Part shown: piece by piece, positions 1 through 8,261 of the stretch | Layout of the letters: every line of letters begins with the position of its first letter | How positions within the stretch are numbered: position 1 is the first letter of the stretch | Assembly (NCBI RefSeq): GCF_014359565.1 | Contig: NZ_JACIZD010000018.1 | Coordinates: 1 to 46,996 of the forward strand | Length of the DNA: 46,996 nucleotides | Origin: Immundisolibacter sp. | Lineage (GTDB): Bacteria; Pseudomonadota; Gammaproteobacteria; Immundisolibacterales; Immundisolibacteraceae | Direction: 5' to 3' | The notes under the pieces: model-generated | The model's database searches: none | What the model was told of the DNA's origin: nothing | The model's input: only the letters and a program-made list of their open reading frames with translations | Program-made: the position numbers and the translations under genes

Positions 1-183
1 AAAACCCAAAAACACGCCCCTGGCCCGATCCGTTCCACCTTACCTGTGCAGGCTCAGGCCGCAGGGCCACCGCCTCGGATACTGTTCGAACTGAAGATCA
101 GGGTGATGGCCGGCGGCTTATCTGAATTACAGGTTCAACAGACCGCAGCGGTTCCTCAGCCTGTCCAGCCATCGCTCCGGGGA
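1..183. other. Non-coding stretch at window start
   Basis: No convincing gene is visible here. The open frame from about 46 runs antisense into the HAD phosphatase gene and has no recognisable protein features. The segment lies beyond the stop codon of the minus-strand HAD gene, so it may hold its 3' flank. I see no clear hairpin followed by a T-run. Confidence 0.4.
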
Positions 184-999
184 TCAGCCGGAGAACGTTC
201 CCCCAGGGGGAGGAGGAGCGTCAAGACGTAAGCGCTTCCCTTGATCGAGGCACAGGGTTTCGACGGCGGCGCCGATGTCGTCGGCCAGCCGGCCGCCCGC
301 GGCCAGCCGCATGTCGTCCGCCGGCCGGTACTTGCCGGTACGCACCAGGATGCCGCCGAGGCCGGCGGCGAGCGCGCCGTTGACGTCGGCTTCGACGTCG
401 TCACCGATCATGACCGCCTCGTCCGGGCTGCAGCCGAGCGGACGCAGCGCTGCCGCGAACAGGGCCGGTGCCGGCTTGCCCAGCAGTTCCGCGCTGACCC
501 CGGCCGCATATTCCAGCGCCGCGACGAACGGTCCGGCGTCCAGCGACAGTCCGTCCGCTTCCTTGAAATAGCGGTTGCGACCCAACGCCAGCAGCGGCGC
601 GCCGGCCATCAGCAGTCGAAACGCCTGATTGAGGCCGGCGTAGCTGAAGTGATCCCCGGCATCGCCCACCACCACGGCATTGGGTTGGTGCAGATCGAGC
701 CCGTCGAAGTCCGGTGTGAGGCCAGGATGGATCAGCAGCAGCGGGCGCAGGCCGCGTTCGAGCAGCACCGTGCGCGCAGCGCTGGCCGGGGTCAGCAGCT
801 CGTCAGTGGCCACATCCAGGCCCAGGCGCGCCAGTTCCAGCAGCAGCGCGGCGCGACTCTGGCGCGTGGTGTTGGTGACGAAACGCAGCGCCAGGCCGCT
901 GGCGCGCAGCCGGGCCAGGGCATGCTGCGCGCCGGGTAGCAGGCGCGTGCCCTCGTAGAACACGCCGCCCAGGTCCAGCAGTACGGTACGCAGCTTCAT
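184..999 (-). CDS. HAD-IIA family phosphatase (LHPP/TIGR01458-like)
   Basis: A HAD-superfamily hydrolase of about 271 residues, expected to hydrolyse a phosphate ester or phosphoramide in the cytoplasm. Motif I is LLDLGGVFYEG, with nucleophile Asp near residue 9. The second Asp of the usual DxD is a Gly, as I recall for the LHPP branch, where that position is not acidic. Motif II is VTNTT (about 41-45), the Lys is in GKPAP (about 175) and motif IV is IGDDVEAD (about 198-205). Both GTG (1002) and ATG (999) can start the gene. GGAGG lies 8 bases before the ATG, so ATG is preferred. It follows the cbb3 cluster on the same strand after a 75-base gap. The substrate cannot be read from sequence. 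Confidence 0.85.
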   Translation of the reverse strand: MKLRTVLLDLGGVFYEGTRLLPGAQHALARLRASGLALRFVTNTTRQSRAALLLELARLGLDVATDELLTPASAARTVLLERGLRPLLLIHPGLTPDFDGLDLHQPNAVVVGDAGDHFSYAGLNQAFRLLMAGAPLLALGRNRYFKEADGLSLDAGPFVAALEYAAGVSAELLGKPAPALFAAALRPLGCSPDEAVMIGDDVEADVNGALAAGLGGILVRTGKYRPADDMRLAAGGRLADDIGAAVETLCLDQGKRLRLDAPPPPGGTFSG

Positions 1000-1074
1000 C
1001 ACGCAGGCCTCCGGCCAGCCCGGGCTGGCAGCGCGGGTTCCGCCCGCTGCGGCCTCCTTCTTCCCGATTCGATT

Positions 1075-1809
1075 CTAGTGGTGGTGACCGGTCGTGTGTG
1101 GCGCCGGCGGCGGCCCATCCGGATGGACATGGCCGGCATGGGGCAGGGCGCCGAGCACCGTCCACAGGCCGAAGCCCACCAGCAGGGCGCCGCTCAGGCG
1201 CCGTCCACGGCTGCCGCGCAGGTGGCGCAGCAGCCCGGCTGCGGTACCGCCGGCCAGCAGGATCGCCGGCAGCGTGCCAAGGCCGAAGCCGGCCATGACC
1301 AGGGCGCCGTTGCCCGGGCTGCCGCTGGCCAGCGCCAGGGCCAGCATGCTGTACACCAGGCCGCATGGCAGCCAGCCCCACAGCGCGCCGACCGCCAGCG
1401 CCGCCAGCGGTCCGCGCGGCGGCAGCAGGCCGCCTAGGGCCGGCGTCAGGCGCGTCCACAGGCGGGCACCCAGGGCTTCGATTCGCAGCAGGCCGCGCCA
1501 GCGCAGGGCGAGCGTCAGACCCACCGCCACCAGCAGCGCGCCGAACACGATCCGCAGGGCCAGTCCCAGCCGCAGCAGGTCCAGGCCCCGGCCGAGCAGC
1601 GCGCCGCCGCCGCCGGCCAGCGCGCCGGCCAGGCTGTAGCTCAGCACCCGGCCGGTGCTCAGCAGCAGGGCGGTCAGCGGCGCCGGTCCGCGGCCGGCGC
1701 CGGCCAGTGCGGCGCTGATGCCGCCGCACATGGCCAGGCAGTGGCCGCTGCCGGCCAGACCCGCCAGCAGCGCCGCGGCGAAACCGAGTTCAGGGCCGGG
1801 GCTGATCAT
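1075..1809 (-). CDS. Sulfite exporter TauE/SafE-type membrane protein of the cbb3 cluster
   Basis: A polytopic inner-membrane protein of 244 residues of the family found next to ccoS in many cbb3 oxidase clusters, where a role in copper supply or oxidase maturation is suspected. The N-terminal helix carries the family signature GSGHCLAMCGG (about residues 20-30), with a Cys-containing CxxxC element. About six hydrophobic segments follow. A second Cys motif (GWLPCGLVYS) lies near the middle. The C-terminus is His-rich (HAGHVHPDG, ending TTGHHH), which could bind metal. The ATG at 1809 overlaps the end of ccoS by 20 bases, indicating translational coupling. The name TauE/SafE is a family label; sulfite export is not implied. 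Confidence 0.85.
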   Translation of the reverse strand: MISPGPELGFAAALLAGLAGSGHCLAMCGGISAALAGAGRGPAPLTALLLSTGRVLSYSLAGALAGGGGALLGRGLDLLRLGLALRIVFGALLVAVGLTLALRWRGLLRIEALGARLWTRLTPALGGLLPPRGPLAALAVGALWGWLPCGLVYSMLALALASGSPGNGALVMAGFGLGTLPAILLAGGTAAGLLRHLRGSRGRRLSGALLVGFGLWTVLGALPHAGHVHPDGPPPAPHTTGHHH

Positions 1810-1978
1810 CGTTCGGTGGCCCGGATCGGGGTGGCTGGGTCTCGTCGTCGTGCAGGATGCGCCACGCCGGGCTGTCCAGATCATCGAACTGGCCGCTGCG
1901 CATGGCCCAGAAGAACACCGCCACGGCGATGCCCACCAGCAGCAGGGTAACCGGAACCAGGAAGAACAGGCTTTCCAT
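1790..1978 (-). CDS. ccoS: cbb3-type cytochrome oxidase assembly protein CcoS
   Basis: A 62-residue single-pass membrane protein needed for insertion of heme and copper cofactors into cbb3 oxidase in known systems. The N-terminal helix (about residues 4-26) is followed by the family hallmark FFWAMRSGQFDDLDSPAWRI. The tail is short, acidic and proline-rich. Length and motif match CcoS well. It starts 9 bases after the ccoI stop and overlaps the TauE-type gene, so it belongs to the same transcript. Confidence 0.93.
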   Translation of the reverse strand: MESLFFLVPVTLLLVGIAVAVFFWAMRSGQFDDLDSPAWRILHDDETQPPRSGPPNDDQPRP

Positions 1979-1987
1979 CGGGCGCGG

Positions 1988-4426
1988 CTAGGCCAGCCGG
2001 GGCTCGGCCTGTGCGAGCGTGTTTGCGCGCGGTGAGCGCAGCAGGCGCAGGCTGTTGCCGACCACCAGTGCCGAACTGGCGGACATGCCAAGCGCCGCCA
2101 GCCAGGGCGGCACCAGGCCGGCGGCCGCCAGCGGGATGGCGAGCAGGTTGTAGACCGCCGCCCAGGCGAGGTTCTGGCGCACCACGGCCAGCGTGCGCCG
2201 GGCGGTGTCGATGCCGTCCAGCAGTGGTGCCAGACGCTCGCCCAGCAGCAGCAGATCGGCTTGCGAGTGCGCCAGCGCGGCGCCGCTGGCCAGCGCCACC
2301 GATACGTCCGCGCCGGCCAGTATCGGCGCGTCGTTGACACCGTCGCCGACCATCAGCACCACCTCGCCGCGCTGCTGGCGGGCGCGGATGGCGGCCAGTT
2401 TCTGCTGCGGCGTCTGGCGCGCCTGCCAGTCGCGCACGCCAAGGCGCCCGGCCACGGCCGCCACGGCGGGCGCGGCATCGCCGCTCGAAATGGCCGGCGC
2501 CAGCCCGCGCCGGGCGAGCGCAGCCAGTGTGTCGGCCGCGTCGGTGCGCAGCGGATCGCTGAGCAGGAACAGCGCCACCAGCCGCTGGCCGTCGCCCAGA
2601 CCCACCCAACTGCCGGCGCCGTGCTCGCGTTCCAGCGCGTCGACGGCGGCTGTCTGTCCCGGGCCACCGGCGAACTCGGGCGTGCCCAGGTGCCAGGTCC
2701 GGCCGTCCACCTGGCCACGCACGCCGCCGGCCGTCACCGGCTCCACCTGCGCGGCGGTGAGCCCGCCGGCGTGGGGCAGAAAGGCGCACGCGTAGGGATG
2801 GCTCGAACCGACTTCCAGCGCCGCGGCGACGGCCAGGTGCTGCTCGATCGGCGTGCCGTCCAGGCTGCGGCTGGCGGCGATTTGCGGCCGGCCGGCGGTG
2901 AGTGTGCCGGTCTTGTCGAGCAGCACGCTGCGCACGCGCGTCAGGTTTTCGAGCGCCGCGCCGCGGGTGACCAGCAAGCCGCGCCGCGCCAGGCCGGCAG
3001 CGGCGGCAGCGAAGGCCGTAGGCGTGGCCAGCGCCAGCGCGCAGGGGCAGGACACCACCAGTACCGCCAGCGTGTTGGCCAGCCAGCGCGTCGGTTCGAC
3101 CTGCCACCAGTACTGGCCGGTTGCCGCAGCCGCCAGCAAAACCAGCCCGATGAAGCCGCTCGCCAAACGGTCGGCGAGCAGCGCCAGCGGCGGCCGGTCG
3201 GCCTGTGCGCGCTGCAGCAGGCGGGCGATCTGCGACACCTGCGTGGCCGTGCCGACGCGCTGCAGTTCCACCGTCACCGGTGGCCCGAGGTTGACGCTGC
3301 CGCCGATCAACGCCTCGCCGGCCGTGCGCCGCCGCGGCTCGGACTCGCCGGTCAGCAGAGCCTCATCGACCTGCGTGGCGCCTTCGAGCAGCAGCCCGTC
3401 GGCCGGGATCACCTCGCCGCTGCCGACCAGCACCCGGTCGCCGGGCGCCAGTTCGCTCACCGCCACCGGCGTCGGACCGTCGGCGCCCAGGCGCAGCACG
3501 CTGGCCGGCAGCATGGCCGCCAGTGCCTCGCCGACGCTGCGCACGCGGCCGCGGGCGTCGGCCTCGAACCAGCGGCTCACCGACAGGAAGAACACGAACA
3601 TGACCACCGAGTCGAAGTACACCTCGGCGCCGCCCGTCAGGGTGATCCAAACGCTGGCGCCGCCGGCCAGGGTGAGCGCAATCGCCACCGGCAGGTCCAT
3701 GCCCGGCCGGCCGTGGCGCAGGCCGCGCCAGGCACCCAGAAAGAACGGCGTGCCGGCATACAGCAGCACCGGCAGCGCCACCAGCATGCTGATCAGGCGC
3801 AGGAAGTCGCGCATGGCCGGCTCCAGCGTGTCGCCGGCCAGGTAAAAGGCGAAGGCGAAGCTCGACACCTGCATCATGCCAAGGCCGGCCACCAGCAGCC
3901 GCTTGAGCGCGCTGTGGCGCTCGCGCGTGGCGGCGGCGCGGGCGTCGGCGGCAATGGGGTGCGGCCGGTAGCCGAGCGCGGCCAGCGTCCCCAGCAGTTC
4001 GGACAACTTGAGCTCGGCCGGGCGCCAGGCGAGCTGCACGCGGCCGGTGGCGGGGCTCACGCGCACCTCGCAGACGCCCGGCAGGCGCATGAGCTGGCTT
4101 TCGATCAGCCAAGCACAGGCCGCGCAGCGCAGGCCCTCGACCACGAAGCCGGCCTCGGCGCGCTCGGCCGAGACCTGATGCACGAAGGTGGCCTGCGCCT
4201 GCGGGCGGTCGAAGGCGGTCCATGCGTCGGCAGCAGCGGGCTCGGCGGGGCGCAGCGCCGGGGCGGTGCGAAAGCGGTAGTAGTCGGCATGGCCGCTGCT
4301 CAGGATCAGCTGCGCCACGGCCCGGCAGCCAGGGCAGCACACCGGTCGCGGCGCGCCATCGACGGTGACGGTCAAATCCAGGCCCGGCGGCACCGGCTCG
4401 CTGCAGTGAAAGCAGGCGAGGCTCAC
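1988..4426 (-). CDS. ccoI: Copper-translocating P1B-type ATPase CcoI (FixI)
   Basis: An 812-residue heavy-metal ATPase that exports copper from the cytoplasm for the binuclear centre of the cbb3 oxidase. The N-terminus has a Cys-rich metal-binding module (CFHC at 5-8 and CCPGC at 30-34), followed by an HMA domain with CAAC at 101-104. The transmembrane CPC motif is at 460-462, TGES at 359-362, the phosphorylation motif DKTGT at 504-508, the SHP motif follows, and GDGVNDAP lies in the hinge region. About eight membrane helices are visible. It overlaps ccoH by four bases (ATGA). All catalytic motifs are intact. It fits CcoI/FixI rather than a detoxifying CopA because of its cluster and N-terminal module. 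Confidence 0.96.
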   Translation of the reverse strand: MSLACFHCSEPVPPGLDLTVTVDGAPRPVCCPGCRAVAQLILSSGHADYYRFRTAPALRPAEPAAADAWTAFDRPQAQATFVHQVSAERAEAGFVVEGLRCAACAWLIESQLMRLPGVCEVRVSPATGRVQLAWRPAELKLSELLGTLAALGYRPHPIAADARAAATRERHSALKRLLVAGLGMMQVSSFAFAFYLAGDTLEPAMRDFLRLISMLVALPVLLYAGTPFFLGAWRGLRHGRPGMDLPVAIALTLAGGASVWITLTGGAEVYFDSVVMFVFFLSVSRWFEADARGRVRSVGEALAAMLPASVLRLGADGPTPVAVSELAPGDRVLVGSGEVIPADGLLLEGATQVDEALLTGESEPRRRTAGEALIGGSVNLGPPVTVELQRVGTATQVSQIARLLQRAQADRPPLALLADRLASGFIGLVLLAAAATGQYWWQVEPTRWLANTLAVLVVSCPCALALATPTAFAAAAAGLARRGLLVTRGAALENLTRVRSVLLDKTGTLTAGRPQIAASRSLDGTPIEQHLAVAAALEVGSSHPYACAFLPHAGGLTAAQVEPVTAGGVRGQVDGRTWHLGTPEFAGGPGQTAAVDALEREHGAGSWVGLGDGQRLVALFLLSDPLRTDAADTLAALARRGLAPAISSGDAAPAVAAVAGRLGVRDWQARQTPQQKLAAIRARQQRGEVVLMVGDGVNDAPILAGADVSVALASGAALAHSQADLLLLGERLAPLLDGIDTARRTLAVVRQNLAWAAVYNLLAIPLAAAGLVPPWLAALGMSASSALVVGNSLRLLRSPRANTLAQAEPRLA

Positions 4427-4929
4427 CGCGGCGCCAGTTGCAGCTCGCCGGCGTTTGCCGGCAGCTCGCCGCGCAGGCGCCAGCCTTGATCCGGCGATGC
4501 GATTTCCACGTGATGGCGGATCGCATCGAGCCGGCCCAGATTGCCGGTGTAGCGGTCATCGTCTCCGGGAGTGAGGCGGATTTGCCGGTCGCCGGTGGCG
4601 TCGGTCGGGTGAATGAGCCTCAGTTCGACGGCCTGCGCCGGTACGCCGCGGATGCTCAGTTCCACCGTACCGCTGGGGGCATCGACCCGCAGCGTGGCCG
4701 TGACACCCAGCGCAAGGGCCCGCCGGTCGCGTGACTGGTCGAGGTCGAAGGCGCGGCCGATGCGGGCGTAATCGTCGACCACCAGCGAATCGGCGTTGCG
4801 CACGGCGATCGCCACCGTCAGCAGGCCACCGATGACGGCCGCGATGGGTGGGGCTGCCACCAGCCAGAACCAGCGGTTGCGGTACCAGGGCGTCGGTCCG
4901 ATCGCGCTGGCAGCCGGGCGCTCAGTCAT
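4423..4929 (-). CDS. ccoH: cbb3 oxidase assembly protein CcoH (FixH family)
   Basis: A 168-residue membrane-anchored protein, FixH/CcoH family, which associates with cbb3 assembly intermediates. One transmembrane helix (about residues 18-40, after PWYRNRWFW) is followed by the conserved segment SLVVDDYARIGRAFDLDQ and a periplasmic beta-rich domain. The open frame extends further upstream, but the ATG at 4929 (MTERPAAS) is chosen: it overlaps the end of ccoG by eight bases and gives the family length. The stop overlaps the ccoI start. Confidence 0.9.
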   Translation of the reverse strand: MTERPAASAIGPTPWYRNRWFWLVAAPPIAAVIGGLLTVAIAVRNADSLVVDDYARIGRAFDLDQSRDRRALALGVTATLRVDAPSGTVELSIRGVPAQAVELRLIHPTDATGDRQIRLTPGDDDRYTGNLGRLDAIRHHVEIASPDQGWRLRGELPANAGELQLAPR

Positions 4930-6301
4930 CTTCCACCGGCCCCAGGAAGCGCACCTCATGCTGGGCCGATACGCCGCTGGCACCCGTCACCGTCAGGGTG
5001 AGCGTGCTCACCCGCCGGTGGATGGCGTCCTCGGGTACGCGGATGCGGGTCGGCACCACGGCCACGCCGCCGGGCGGCAGTTCGAATTCTGGCGGATCGG
5101 TCTCGATCACCGCTCCCGGCAGGCCGGCGATGGCTGCCCGGTAGCGCTGGCTGACGGCGGATTTGTTGACCACCTTGAGCGTGTAGACGTTCTCGATCTG
5201 GTCGTCGCCGACCTCCCGGTACAGCCGGCCGCGGTCGGCGATCAGGTCCACGTTCAGCGGCGTGCGTAGCGCCACGGCAGTGCCAAGGCCCACCAGCAGG
5301 GCAGTCAGCAGCAGCCCGTAGATGACGATGCGCGGGCGCAGCACGTGCGTCTTGCCGCCCTCGATGGCCGCTTCGGTCGCATAGCGGATCAGGCCGCGCG
5401 GGTAGCCGACGCGGTCCATGACCGAGTCGCAGGCATCGATGCAGGCGGCGCAGCCGATGCATTCGTATTGCAGGCCATCGCGGATGTCGATGCCGGTCGG
5501 GCAGACCTGCACGCACAGCGTGCAGTCCACGCAGTCGCCCAGGCCGCGCTGGCGCGGATCGACGCCGCGCGGCCGGCCGCCGCGTGGCTCGCCGCGCTTC
5601 TCGTCGTAGGTGATGATCAGCGTGTCCTTGTCGAACATGGCGCTCTGGAAGCGCGCGTAGGGACACATGTAAATGCACACATTCTCGCGCAGGAAGCCGG
5701 CGTTGCCGTAGGTGGCGAAGCCATAGAACAGGCCCCAGAACAGCTCCCAGCCGCCCAGGTTGAACTGCGTCAGTTCCTGCCACAGCTCGGTGCGCGGGGT
5801 GAAGAAGCTGACGAAGGTAAAACCGGTGAACAGGGAAAAGGCGATCCACAGCGTGTGCTTGGCGGTCTTGCGCAGGACCTTCTCGGTCGTCCACGGACCC
5901 TTGTCGAGCTTCATGCGCCGGGCGCGGTCGCCCTCCACCCAGCGCTCCATCCACAGGAAGGTCTCCGTCCACACCGTCTGCGGGCAGGCATAGCCGCACC
6001 ACAGGCGGCCGGCCATGGCGGTAAAAAAGAACAGCGTCAGCGCGGCGCAGATCAGCAGCAGGGTCAGGAAAAAGAAATCCTGCGGCAGGAACAGCAGGCC
6101 GAAGACGTGGAACTGGCGTGCCGGCAGGTCGAACAGCACCGCCTGGCGGCCGTCCCAGGACAGCCACGGCAGGCCATAGAACAGCCCCAGCAGGGCCAGC
6201 ACGGCGAGTTTGCGCAGGCGCTGGAAGCGGCCGTCGATCTCGCGCGGGTAAGCCTTGGGGCGGGAGGCGTAGAACGCTTCCGCGGCGGCGGGTTCAGGCA
6301 T
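4922..6301 (-). CDS. ccoG: cbb3 oxidase accessory protein CcoG, polyferredoxin with two 4Fe-4S motifs
   Basis: A 459-residue membrane iron-sulfur protein (RdxA/FixG family). In characterised bacteria CcoG reduces Cu(II) to Cu(I) for oxidase assembly. Five or six hydrophobic helices lie in the N-terminal half. CGYACPQTVW (102-111) is the family motif. Two ferredoxin motifs follow, with Cys 257/260/263/267 and Cys 281/284/287/291. One more helix and an Ig-like C-terminal domain complete the protein. The start at 6301 overlaps the end of the small upstream membrane gene by eight bases, consistent with tight coupling. Confidence 0.95.
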   Translation of the reverse strand: MPEPAAAEAFYASRPKAYPREIDGRFQRLRKLAVLALLGLFYGLPWLSWDGRQAVLFDLPARQFHVFGLLFLPQDFFFLTLLLICAALTLFFFTAMAGRLWCGYACPQTVWTETFLWMERWVEGDRARRMKLDKGPWTTEKVLRKTAKHTLWIAFSLFTGFTFVSFFTPRTELWQELTQFNLGGWELFWGLFYGFATYGNAGFLRENVCIYMCPYARFQSAMFDKDTLIITYDEKRGEPRGGRPRGVDPRQRGLGDCVDCTLCVQVCPTGIDIRDGLQYECIGCAACIDACDSVMDRVGYPRGLIRYATEAAIEGGKTHVLRPRIVIYGLLLTALLVGLGTAVALRTPLNVDLIADRGRLYREVGDDQIENVYTLKVVNKSAVSQRYRAAIAGLPGAVIETDPPEFELPPGGVAVVPTRIRVPEDAIHRRVSTLTLTVTGASGVSAQHEVRFLGPVEDD

Positions 6302-6599
6302 GCGGCGATTTGACCTTCTGTTTGGGCGGTTCGAGCAGCACCACGGTGGTGAAGCTCGACAGGGCGGTCACCGTCCAGAACATGAAAAAGCCGACCGTGT
6401 AGCCGACTTCACGGCTGATCTGCCAGTCCGGAAAGCTCGCCAGGCGCAGGCCCTCCGGATCGACATTGGCAAAGAACACCGCGGTCGCCACTGCCGCGGT
6501 CAGGAACGACGGCCACAGCACGGCGCCCAGCCGGTGCAGCCAGCCGTGCGGGCGCAGGTGCTCGGCGTCGACGACGAAGTTCTGGTCAGGGCTGTTCAT
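6294..6599 (-). CDS. Small conserved membrane protein of the cbb3 cluster (unnamed)
   Basis: A 101-residue protein with two predicted transmembrane helices (about residues 29-46 and 67-90) separated by a loop ending ISREVGYTVG. It has no cofactor motif, heme-binding CxxCH or Cys pair. It lies between ccoP and ccoG and overlaps both (14 and 8 bases), so it is part of the operon. Its position suggests an accessory or assembly role for the oxidase, but I know no assigned function. The reading frame is supported by the overlaps and by the hydrophobic profile. Confidence 0.85.
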   Translation of the reverse strand: MNSPDQNFVVDAEHLRPHGWLHRLGAVLWPSFLTAAVATAVFFANVDPEGLRLASFPDWQISREVGYTVGFFMFWTVTALSSFTTVVLLEPPKQKVKSPHA

Positions 6600-7479
6600 G
6601 CGACAGGCTATAGACGTAGGCCGCCAGCACGTGGATGCGCTCGGCGCCGAGCAGGTCTTTCTGGGCCGGCATCACGCCCTGGCGACCGTCGCGGATGCTG
6701 GTCTGGATGATCTGCTCGCTGCCGCCGTACAGCCAGTAATCGTCCGTGAGATCCGGTGCGCCGAGCATGGGATTGCCCTTGCCCTCGGGCCCATGGCAGG
6801 CGATGCAGAAGGTCTGGTATTTCTCCTGGCCGGCCGCGATCAGTGCCGGGTCGCCCGCGTGACCGCCGAGGCTGCGTACATAGGCGGCGACGGCCTTCAC
6901 CCCATCCTCGCCCAGTGTCGCGCCCCACGGCATCATCATGGCCATGCGGCCCTGGGTGATGGTCTGCTCGATCTGCTCCGGGCTGCCGCCCCAGTGCCAG
7001 ATGTTGTCGGCCAGGTTCGGAAAGCCGCGGCTGCCGTGGCCGTCGGCGCCGTGGCAGACCGCGCAGTTGGTGACGAACAAGCGCCGGCCGGTGGCCATGG
7101 CGGCCGGATCCTTGGCCAATTCGGGAATGGGCAGGGCGGCGTATTTGGCGAACAGCGGCGCTACATCGCGCTCGACCGCTGCGACTTCGGCCTCGTAGGC
7201 ACCGACCTGGGTCCAGCCGAGCAGGCCCTTGAAGTTGCCAAGGCCCGGGTAGAGCAGCAGATAGCCCAGCGCGAACACGATGGTGATATAGAACAGACCC
7301 AGCCACCAGCGCGGCATGGGGTTGTTGTATTCCTTCAGGCCGTCCCACTCGTGACCGGTGGTGTCGGAGGCGGCAGCCTCGCCGGGGCGTTTTTTCGCCG
7401 TCCAGCGGATCAGCCACAGGCAGGCCAGGATGTTGGCCAGCGACAACACGGTGACATACCAGCTCCAGGCGCTGCTCAT
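6586..7479 (-). CDS. ccoP: cbb3-type cytochrome c oxidase subunit III CcoP (diheme cytochrome c)
   Basis: A 297-residue membrane-anchored diheme cytochrome c that passes electrons from soluble cytochrome c to CcoO and CcoN. Two N-terminal hydrophobic segments (about 8-26 and 58-78) flank a cytoplasmic loop with HEWDGLKEYNNPMPRWW, the typical CcoP signature. Heme sites are CAVCH (139-143) and CIACH (225-229). The ATG at 7479 has a strong AAGGAGG site upstream, which settles the start although the frame is open further 5'. The ATG lies within the last codons of ccoQ, overlapping by four bases. Confidence 0.96.
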   Translation of the reverse strand: MSSAWSWYVTVLSLANILACLWLIRWTAKKRPGEAAASDTTGHEWDGLKEYNNPMPRWWLGLFYITIVFALGYLLLYPGLGNFKGLLGWTQVGAYEAEVAAVERDVAPLFAKYAALPIPELAKDPAAMATGRRLFVTNCAVCHGADGHGSRGFPNLADNIWHWGGSPEQIEQTITQGRMAMMMPWGATLGEDGVKAVAAYVRSLGGHAGDPALIAAGQEKYQTFCIACHGPEGKGNPMLGAPDLTDDYWLYGGSEQIIQTSIRDGRQGVMPAQKDLLGAERIHVLAAYVYSLSHEQP

Positions 7480-7640
7480 CGCATATCCTCCTTGCGCAGC
7501 GGTTTGTCGTCGTCCTGCAGTGGCAGGCGCGCCATGGCGTCGAAGGTGTCGCGCGGCCGGGTGTAAAGCCACAGCGCGCCGCCCACGAACAGCACCAGCA
7601 CCAAGCCCGTGAACAGGCCCCAGGCCACGGCGGCGCTCAT
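7476..7640 (-). CDS. ccoQ: cbb3-type oxidase subunit CcoQ
   Basis: A 54-residue single-helix protein (hydrophobic residues about 5-27) with the polar tail typical of CcoQ/FixQ. It stabilises the cbb3 complex in characterised species. It starts at the ATG at 7640, overlapping the ccoO stop by four bases, and ends overlapping the ccoP start. Identification rests on size, topology and the canonical N-O-Q-P gene order. Confidence 0.9.
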   Translation of the reverse strand: MSAAVAWGLFTGLVLVLFVGGALWLYTRPRDTFDAMARLPLQDDDKPLRKEDMR

Positions 7641-8251
7641 CGGCCCGCTCCAGGTGGCAGCGCCTTGCCCAGGCCCTGCAGGTAGACGATCAGGGCGTCG
7701 AGTTCGGTCTTGCCGGCCACGGCAGCCGGCGCGCCCTGGATGTCGGCGTCGGTGTAGGGATCGCCCAGGCGTTTGAGCGCCTGCATGTGGCGCTGCACCG
7801 TGGCGCCGTCCACGGCTTTCTTTTCCAGCCAGACAAAGGCCGGCATGTTCGACTCGGGCACCACGTCGCGCGGGTTGCGCAGATGTACTCGGTGCCAGTC
7901 GTCGCTGTAGCGCCCACCGACCCGCGCCAGATCCGGCCCGGTGCGCTTGCTGCCCCACTGGAACGGCCGGTCATAGACGAACTCGCCGGCTACCGAGTAG
8001 TGGCCGTAGCGCTCGGTTTCGGCGCGAAACGGCCGGATCATCTGCGTGTGGCACAGGTAGCAGCCCTCGCGCACGTACACGTCCCGCCCGGCCAGGGCCA
8101 GCGGCGGGTAGGGCGTGACGCCCTGGATCGGCTGCGTGACCTTGGCGCTGAACATCAGCGGCACGATCTGCACCAGCCCGCCGATGCTGATGACGACGGC
8201 AATCAGCACCGCCAGCAGGCCGACGTTCTTTTCGACGACTTCGTGGTTCAT
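7637..8251 (-). CDS. ccoO: cbb3-type cytochrome c oxidase subunit II CcoO (monoheme)
   Basis: A 204-residue monoheme membrane cytochrome c. An N-terminal anchor (about 10-33) precedes a periplasmic domain with the heme site CYLCH (64-68) in the conserved context [15 protein letters not shown], and an axial-Met region with [10 protein letters not shown]. The start MNHEVVEKN at 8251 has a GGAGCC-type site just upstream and follows the ccoN stop by 10 bases. Longer upstream reading is antisense-like and rejected. It carries electrons from CcoP to the CcoN heme b. Confidence 0.96.
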   Translation of the reverse strand: MNHEVVEKNVGLLAVLIAVVISIGGLVQIVPLMFSAKVTQPIQGVTPYPPLALAGRDVYVREGCYLCHTQMIRPFRAETERYGHYSVAGEFVYDRPFQWGSKRTGPDLARVGGRYSDDWHRVHLRNPRDVVPESNMPAFVWLEKKAVDGATVQRHMQALKRLGDPYTDADIQGAPAAVAGKTELDALIVYLQGLGKALPPGAGR

Positions 8252-8261
8252 CGGTGGCTCC

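Noticed and set aside
2261-4489. Long open frame (742 codons) antisense to ccoI on the plus strand
   Set aside because: Its translation is compositionally odd (rich in Arg, Gln, Ala, His) and it lies fully antisense to an intact ccoI. It is a normal artefact of high-GC coding DNA.
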